Assembly (NCBI GenBank): GCA_902776435.1
Contig: CACYQB010000011.1
Coordinates: 1-64,000, forward strand
Source: an uncultured Bacteroidales bacterium
GTDB taxonomy: Bacteria > Bacteroidota > Bacteroidia > Bacteroidales > Muribaculaceae
Direction: 5' to 3'
Length of the DNA stretch: 64,000 bases
Part shown: positions 58,103 through 64,000 of the stretch, piece by piece
Layout of the letters: each line of letters starts with the position of its first letter
Numbering within the stretch: the first letter of the stretch is position 1
The notes under the pieces: model-generated
Seen by the model: the letters and a program-made list of their open reading frames with translations, nothing else
What the model was told of the DNA's origin: nothing
The model's database searches: none
Translations under genes and position numbers: made by a program

Positions 58103-60959
58103 ATGAAACTGACAAGAATCATGATGACGTTGCTGGCCGGCCTGGTATGCCTGGGCATGTCAGCAGCTACGCCTAAGGCCACCACCGTTCCCGGTGACCC
58201 CATGGCCACCCAATGCTACACCCTGAGCAACGGCCTCAAGGTGTTCCTCAGTGTTAACCATCAGAGCCCACGCATCTCGGCACACATCGCCGTGCGCACG
58301 GGTTCGCGTAATGACCCCGCCGAGACCACAGGTCTGGCCCACTATCTGGAGCACTTGATGTTCAAGGGCACCCAGCAGTTCGGCACGAGCAACTATGCAG
58401 CCGAGAAGCCCCTGCTCGACACCATCGAGGCGCGCTACGAGCAGTATCGCCTCGTGAAGGACCCCGAGCGTCGTCGCGTGCTCTACCACGAGATTGACAG
58501 CATCTCGCAGCTCGCTGCGCAGTACAACATCCCCAACGAGTATGACAAACTGATGGCCGGCATCGGTGGCCAGGGCACCAACGCCTATACCAGCACCGAC
58601 GTCACCTGCTACACCGAGGACATCCCCGCCAACGAGGTGGACCGCTGGGCACGCATCCAGGCCGACCGTTTCCAGAACATGGTCATCCGCGGTTTCCACA
58701 CCGAGCTGGAGGCTGTGTATGAGGAGTACAACATCGGCATCGCACAGGACCAGAGAAAGATTTTCGAGGCTCTGAGCGCCAAGATGTTCCCCACACATCC
58801 CTATGGTACCCAGACGACCATCGGCACCCAGGAGCATCTGAAAAACCCGTCGATTACCAACATCAAGAACTACTTCCACAACTACTACTGCCCCAACAAC
58901 GTGGCCATCTGTATGGCCGGAGACTTTGACCCCGATGAGGTAATCACCATCTTGGAGCGCCACTTCGGCAGCTGGAAGCCCAACAACAACCTCTATCGTC
59001 CCGAGTTTGCCCCCCTCAAGCCCATCACCGCTCCCATCGACACCACGGTGATCGGTCAGGAAGCCGAGTTCGTGGCACTGGGCTGGCGCTTTGACGCTGG
59101 TAACTCGCTGCAGTGCGATACCATGGACGTGGTTGCCGAGATGCTCTCTAACGGCACCGCTGGTCTCATCGACCTGAACCTGAACCAGCCCCTCAAGGTG
59201 ATGGGCGCTGGTGCTTACAGCGATGAGATGACCGATTACTCGATGCTCTTGCTTCTGGGCTATCCCAACGAGGGACAGACCCTTGAGGAAGTGCGCGCGC
59301 TCCTGCTTGGCGAGCTCGCCAAACTGCGCGCCGGCGACTTTGACGACGACCTGCTCGTGAGCGTGGTCAACAACAACAAGCTGAATTACCTGCGTGCCCT
59401 CGATAACAATGCGGCCCGCACCCGTCAGCTGGTCAACGCCTATATCAACCACGTGGACTGGGCCCAGGAAGTGGGCAAGCTGGACCGCATGGCAGGCATG
59501 ACCAAGCAGCAGATCGTGGACTTTGCCAACCGTCACTTGCTGGACAACAACTTCGTGTGCGTCTATAAGCGCATGGGCGTTGACACCACCGAGAAGAAGA
59601 TTGACAAGCCCGCTATCACCCCCATTCCCACCAACCGCGACATGAAGAGCGCCTTCGTCAGCAACATCCTGGGCGAGACTGTTGAGCCCATCCAGCCGCA
59701 GTTTGTGGACTACAGCAAGGAGATGACCGTCGGCCAGACCAACAAGAAACTGCCGCTACTTTACAAACACAACGACCTAGACGACCTGTTCTACCTGGGC
59801 TACCAGTTCAACTTCGGTAACACCGCCGACAACCGCTATGGCACCGCCCTGGGCTACCTGGACTACCTGGGCACCAAGAAGATGTCGGCCACCGAGTTCA
59901 AGCAGCGCATGTACAAACTGGCCTGCGACATGTCGTTTAATGTAACCGACAACTACATCACAATCTGGCTGAGCGGATTGAGCGAGAACATGCCCGAGGC
60001 CATGGCACTCCTCGAGGATCTGGCTGCCAACGCGCAGGTCGATGAGGGAGCCTACAGCAACATGGTGGAAGCCATCATCAAGTCACGCAACGACGCCAAG
60101 AGCAGCCAGGATGAATGCTTCAGCCGCCTTAGTGCCTATGGCACCTACGGTCCCCGCAATGCCTACACCGACATCATGAGCGCCCAGCAACTGCGCAACA
60201 CCAAGCCTGCAGAGTTGCTCGCCCTCGTCAAGGGCTTGCGCGACATGCAACACACCGTGGTTTACTATGGTCCCATGACCCAGAAGGAGCTTGACAAGTG
60301 CCTCAAGAAGGTGCACAAGACCAAGAAGAACCTGGCTGCCGTTCCCGTGGGCACCCCCTACATGGAGCAGACCACACCGCAGACCGAGATCCTGCTGGCC
60401 CCCTATGACGCCAAAAACATCTACATGATGCAGTACCACAACGAGGGCACCCAGTGGGAGCCCGAGCATGCCGCAACCATCAACCTGTTCAACGAGTACT
60501 TCGGCGGCAGCATGAACGCCATCGTCTTCCAGGAGCTGCGCGAGGCACGCGGTCTAGCCTATTCGGCTGCCGCCTACTACCGCCAGCCCAGCGAGTTGCC
60601 CCACCCCGAGTATGCGATGACCTACATCATCACCCAGAACGACAAGATGATGGACTGCATCAACGAGTTCAACAACATCGTGGGCACCATTCCCCAGAGC
60701 GAGTGTCGTGCGCACCGGCGTCCTCAACAGTTACCTGTCGGCTCAGCGCCTGGGTCTGGACTACGATATCAACTCGGTAGTTTTCAAAGCACTGCCCAAC
60801 TTGAAGCTGAACGACATCGTCAAGTTTGAGCAGCAGAACATGGCAGGCAAGCCCTACCGCTACCTCATCCTGGGTGACGAGAAAGAACTCGACATCGAGG
60901 CCCTCGAGAAGATTGGCCCCATCCACCGACTCACCCTCGAGGAGATCTTCGGCTATTAA
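58103..60959 (+). pseudogene. M16 zinc peptidase with an internal deletion/frameshift
   Basis: Signal peptide (LLAGLVCLGMSAA), then tandem M16 halves. The inverzincin motif HYLEH is at residues 80-84, with the downstream Glu in ELEAVYEEYNIG. The frame is good to IPQSE (Glu867, 60703), then goes out of frame and ends at 60829. The real continuation (VVRTGVLNSYLSAQRLGLDY to LTLEEIFGY, stop 60959) is in another frame. Relatives have a helix of roughly 20-30 residues at this point, so bases are missing around 60704, not merely shifted. Without repair the last ~85 residues are lost. Catalytic half intact. May be an assembly gap. Confidence 0.85.
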
Positions 60960-60987
60960 TCCAGCCTTTGATTATCACCTTATCAGC

Positions 60988-61015
60988 AGAGGCGCAAGCA
61001 TGGTCTTGCGCCTCT
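60988..61015 (+). terminator. intrinsic terminator after the M16 gene
   Basis: Perfect 11-bp stem AGAGGCGCAAG/CTTGCGCCTCT with a 6-nt loop, then CATTTTT. Confidence 0.85.
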
Positions 61016-61031
61016 CATTTTTGATAAAAAA

Positions 61032-61049
61032 TATGCAAACGTTTGCATA
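61032..61049 (+). promoter_or_regulatory. LacI-family-type operator palindrome
   Basis: TATGCAAACGTTTGCATA is an 18-bp perfect palindrome with the central CG typical of LacI/MalR-type operators. It lies 103 bp upstream of the amylase start and ~55 bp upstream of a -7 box (TACGTTTG, 61104-61111), so it most likely controls that gene. Confidence 0.6.
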
Positions 61050-61103
61050 CTAAAGAAACACAGGTTTTCTTGGATATTTTCCTCATGGTTGACGCATAAT
61101 AAG

Positions 61104-61111
61104 TACGTTTG
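61104..61111 (+). promoter_or_regulatory. -7 box for the GH13 gene
   Basis: TACGTTTG (TAnnTTTG), 41 bp before ATG 61152; no -33 match at 19-nt spacing. Confidence 0.45.
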
Positions 61112-61151
61112 GTGAGTTTTTTATCACATCTTTTAAATAATTTATTCAATT

Positions 61152-64000
61152 ATGAAAAATATCAAATGTATCGTGGTGCTGTTGCTGGCAATGCTGGCGA
61201 CGCAACAGGCGTGGGCCGCGTTTATTGGACCGCGCAACGACTTCCGCGACGAGAGCATCTATTTTGTGATTACCACCCGTTTCTATGACGGTGACCCGAG
61301 TAACAACGCTCAGTGCTGGGACGGCGCTAGCGCCAACCATGGCGATCCCTGCTGGCGCGGCGATTTCAAAGGCCTCATCGAGAAACTGGACTACATCAAG
61401 GCGTTGGGCTTCACAGCAGTGTGGGTGACGCCCATCGTCGAGAATGCCTCGGGCCTGGACTATCATGGCTATCACGCCCGTAACTTCTCACGCGTCGACC
61501 ATCGCTACGAGAGCGGCGACACCACATTCCAGACGCTCATCGATGCCGCCCATGCCCGCGGCATGAAGGTGATTCTGGACATCGTCCTCAACCACACGGG
61601 CAACTTCGGCGAGGAGCACCTGTGCAAACTCTTCACCCGTGACTGGAGCGCCAACCAGTTCAAGATCAACGAGTGCATGAAGCCCTACACCACCGACTCG
61701 GTGGGTGGCGTGCTTCCCACCAACTACAACAATCTGCCCTCGGGCCAGCAGTATGACGCCCGCCTGAAGCAGATGAAGAATACCGACAACCAGAACCACG
61801 ACAACCACAACTACTGGCACCACTTCGGCCAGTTCAACTGGGATGACAACACCCGCTGGTGGGCTCAGATTGCTGGTGACTGCGTCGATCTGAACACCGA
61901 GAACCCCGCCGTGGCCGACTATCTGATCAACTGCTATGGCTCGTTCATCAAGATGGGCGTGGATGGTTTCCGCATCGACACAGGCGGCCACATTTCACGC
62001 CTGACGTTCAACAAAATCTACATTCCCGCATTCAAGGCCCTGGGCGAACAGTATAAGCACAAGCGCCTGAACCAGGCCGATTTCTTCATGTACACCGAGG
62101 TGTGCGCCCGTTTCCAGGGCAGTGTCACCTACCGCAACCAGCCCGTCCTGTCGCCCTATTTCTACACTTGGGCCGAGAACAAGAACTACAGCTGGAACAA
62201 CGATCCGACCTACTGGGACGGCATCGCCATCTATGAGAGCACCGACCTCAACTCGCTCGACAACATCAGCTCCTGCCAGCAGATGTATGCCGACAACTGC
62301 ACCGAGACCAGCAGCGCGATGCCCACGTCTAACAACGCCCTGCTCAACGGCAACAGCTACCACACGCCCGACGTGAGCCGCGCCTCGGGACTCAGTGTCA
62401 TCGACTTCCCTGTCCACTACTCCTTCCACAACATCGCCAGCGTGTGGGGCCTTGCCACGGGCGGTGACAAGTACTATAACGACGCGACCTATAATGTGGT
62501 CTATGTCGACAGCCACGACTACTGCCCCGGCCCTAACGACAACATCCGCTTCAACGAGGGCACCGATCAGTGGGCCGAGAACCTGAGCCTGATGTTCACC
62601 TTCCGCGGCATCCCGTGCCTGTACTACGGCAGCGAGATCGAGTTCAAGGCCGGCAAGACCATCGACCCGGGCGGCAACGGCTCCCTCAAGGACAGCGGCC
62701 GCGCTTACTACGGCGGCTACATCAAGGGCAATGTCAACGTCAGCGACTTCGGTGTTGCCAGCGGTGCCAGCGGCAATCTTGCCGCCACGCTGAGCAAACC
62801 CCTGGTGAAGCACCTGCAACGTCTGAACCGCATCCGCCAGGCTGTGCCCGCCCTGCGTAAGGGTCAGTACAGCACCTCGGGCTGCACCTCGAGCGGTGGA
62901 TATGCCTTCAAGCGCCGTTACACCGACAGCACTACCGACAGCTACGTGCTGGTCACCATCAATGGCCCCGCCACCTTCACGGACGTGCTCAACGGAACCT
63001 ACACCGACTGCATCACGGGAGATGTCAAGACCGTGACCAACGGCACCCTGACCACCACCTCTTGCAGCGGCAAGGGCAACATGCGCATCTATGTCCTCTC
63101 GACAAGCCTCACCCCTGCCCCGGGCAAAATCGGCACTGATGGCCCATACCTGTACACCAGCAGCGCCAATGCTGGCACCGTGCTCAACTATGACGGCACC
63201 CAGGAGGAACTGTCGAGCAACGACGGTGAGGGCAACGGCACCTCGCCCGTCACTCCCGTCGAGGTCTATGAGCCCAGTTGCGAGGAGGATGACATGAGCG
63301 TGTTCCTCGAGACAAGCACCAGCGTGAGCAGCGTGACAACGTGGATCTGGAACAGCAGCAGCAACTTCACGGGCGGCTCCTGGCCCGGCCAGGCCATGAC
63401 GCTCATGGGCACTACTAGTGACGGCACGCGCAAAATCTGGAAATGGATCTACAGTGGCACATTGACCAGCCAGCCCACGGGCATCATCTTTGTCACCGAC
63501 GGGCAGCAGACCAGCGACCTCACCTTCCGCAACCACGGCTACTACATCGACGGCAACTGGCACCACGAGGTTACCAACTACACCTCGCCCGCCCCCACCC
63601 TGTCGATTGACAAGCCCAGCGGCCAGTATCAGGGTAGCGTGACGGTGAACATTACCGCCAGCGAGAGCAACGCCGTCATCGTCTATACCACCAACGGCAC
63701 CACGCCCACGGCCAGCAGCCCCCACGCCACCGGCAGCGTGAGCCTCACCTTCACCGACAACACGGTGCTCACGGCAGGCGTGCTCTACGAGGGCAAGGTG
63801 CGCAACGTGGTACAGCGCGAGTACATCTTCCACGGCTTTGTGCCCTACACGGCCACCGTCTATATCAAGGATCCGACCGTATCGCCCAACAATTGGTCCA
63901 GCGTCTATGTCTATGCCTGGGACAGCACCGGCGACATCAGCGACACTTGGCCCGGCGTCAAGGTAACAGGCACCAAGACGATCAAGGGACAGAAGTTCTA
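61152..64000 (+). CDS. Secreted GH13 alpha-amylase with starch-binding modules, 3' end outside window
   Basis: At least 949 residues; the frame is open to the window end. Signal peptide MKNIKCIVVLLLAMLATQQA, then a GH13 barrel with catalytic Asp276 (GFRIDT), Glu316 (YTEVC) and Asp456 (VDSHD). It hydrolyses alpha-1,4-glucans outside the inner membrane. After the barrel come a C-terminal beta domain (about 560-640) and a CBM26-like module (VTTWIWNSSSNFTGGSWPGQ). A chitobiase-C-like/FN3-type domain (SIDKPSGQYQGSVTVNITAS) and the start of a second CBM26-like module (VYVYAWDSTGDISDTWPG) follow. The LacI-type palindrome upstream fits maltose- or starch-responsive control. Confidence 0.93.
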   Translation, partial: MKNIKCIVVLLLAMLATQQAWAAFIGPRNDFRDESIYFVITTRFYDGDPSNNAQCWDGASANHGDPCWRGDFKGLIEKLDYIKALGFTAVWVTPIVENASGLDYHGYHARNFSRVDHRYESGDTTFQTLIDAAHARGMKVILDIVLNHTGNFGEEHLCKLFTRDWSANQFKINECMKPYTTDSVGGVLPTNYNNLPSGQQYDARLKQMKNTDNQNHDNHNYWHHFGQFNWDDNTRWWAQIAGDCVDLNTENPAVADYLINCYGSFIKMGVDGFRIDTGGHISRLTFNKIYIPAFKALGEQYKHKRLNQADFFMYTEVCARFQGSVTYRNQPVLSPYFYTWAENKNYSWNNDPTYWDGIAIYESTDLNSLDNISSCQQMYADNCTETSSAMPTSNNALLNGNSYHTPDVSRASGLSVIDFPVHYSFHNIASVWGLATGGDKYYNDATYNVVYVDSHDYCPGPNDNIRFNEGTDQWAENLSLMFTFRGIPCLYYGSEIEFKAGKTIDPGGNGSLKDSGRAYYGGYIKGNVNVSDFGVASGASGNLAATLSKPLVKHLQRLNRIRQAVPALRKGQYSTSGCTSSGGYAFKRRYTDSTTDSYVLVTINGPATFTDVLNGTYTDCITGDVKTVTNGTLTTTSCSGKGNMRIYVLSTSLTPAPGKIGTDGPYLYTSSANAGTVLNYDGTQEELSSNDGEGNGTSPVTPVEVYEPSCEEDDMSVFLETSTSVSSVTTWIWNSSSNFTGGSWPGQAMTLMGTTSDGTRKIWKWIYSGTLTSQPTGIIFVTDGQQTSDLTFRNHGYYIDGNWHHEVTNYTSPAPTLSIDKPSGQYQGSVTVNITASESNAVIVYTTNGTTPTASSPHATGSVSLTFTDNTVLTAGVLYEGKVRNVVQREYIFHGFVPYTATVYIKDPTVSPNNWSSVYVYAWDSTGDISDTWPGVKVTGTKTIKGQKF

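Noticed and set aside
61995..63833. 612-residue minus-strand open frame opposite the amylase
   Set aside because: Shadow of the GH13 gene, which has all catalytic residues and continues past the window.

Overview
The window is a piece of a Bacteroidales chromosome, most likely Muribaculaceae- or Prevotella-like. The evidence is SusC/SusD pairs, Bacteroidetes -7 promoter boxes (TAnnTTTG, twice with a TTTG box exactly 19 nt upstream), DUF285 and LRR_5 (BspA-like) surface proteins, C-terminal type I dockerins, a DUF6377 regulator, and mobile-element families typical of the order (DUF3871, DUF6371-like, ERF). The species cannot be named from the sequence alone.

Layout. 0-10.3 kb: secreted repeat proteins (two DUF285/dockerin proteins, a C10 protease with dockerin, an LRR_5/BIG2/dockerin protein) with a mosaic of broken genes at 7.9-8.9 kb. 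10.8-12.5 kb: attachment sequences and a tyrosine integrase. 13-26 kb: a thiol-redox and nutrient-uptake region (trxB, TlpA-like lipoprotein, SusD, SusC with STN domain, FecR, ECF sigma, DsbD, cysteine-desulfidase-like enzyme). 26.2-32.1 kb: a tight minus-strand mobile-element operon (resolvase, small unknowns, PD-(D/E)XK exonuclease, ERF annealing protein, DUF3871). 32.4-41.2 kb: a 9 kb cargo segment (membrane protein, membrane-anchored AraC regulator, two secreted alpha/beta hydrolases, LRR_5/GLUG protein, dockerin protein) flanked by direct repeats. 41.5-44.6 kb: more mobile-element genes (primase-like protein, GIY-YIG endonuclease). 45-50 kb: DUF6377 regulator and a secreted tyrosine-phosphatase fusion. 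50-52.9 kb: HNH remnant, epimerase, cytoplasmic LRR_5 protein. 53-56.9 kb: TOPRIM/zinc-finger primase-like protein, RepA-like ATPase, excisionase-like HTH protein, unknown, then tRNA-Arg(CCG). 57.3-64 kb: ordinary chromosome (ung, M16 peptidase with a deletion, GH13 amylase running off the window).

How the pieces relate. A 14-bp copy of the tRNA-Arg 3' end lies at 10872-10885, in direct orientation to the intact tRNA at 56955-57026. Just inside each end is an identical 30-bp double repeat (11022-11051 and 56851-56880), placed like integrase arm sites. Integrase, resolvase, recombination, replication and Xis-like genes all fall between these ends, so I read 10.87-56.97 kb as a composite integrated island that has absorbed cargo. 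A diverged third arm repeat just outside the left core suggests a second, related element was integrated in tandem. Inside the island, a 9 kb segment is bounded by two copies of a repeat that carries the 3' end of the primase-like gene. Removing that segment would rejoin the minus-strand mobile operon.

Within the cargo, TrxB, DsbD and the TlpA lipoprotein could form a route for reducing power from NADPH to the cell envelope, next to an ECF/FecR-controlled SusCD importer and a cysteine-desulfidase-like enzyme. This is inference from gene content.
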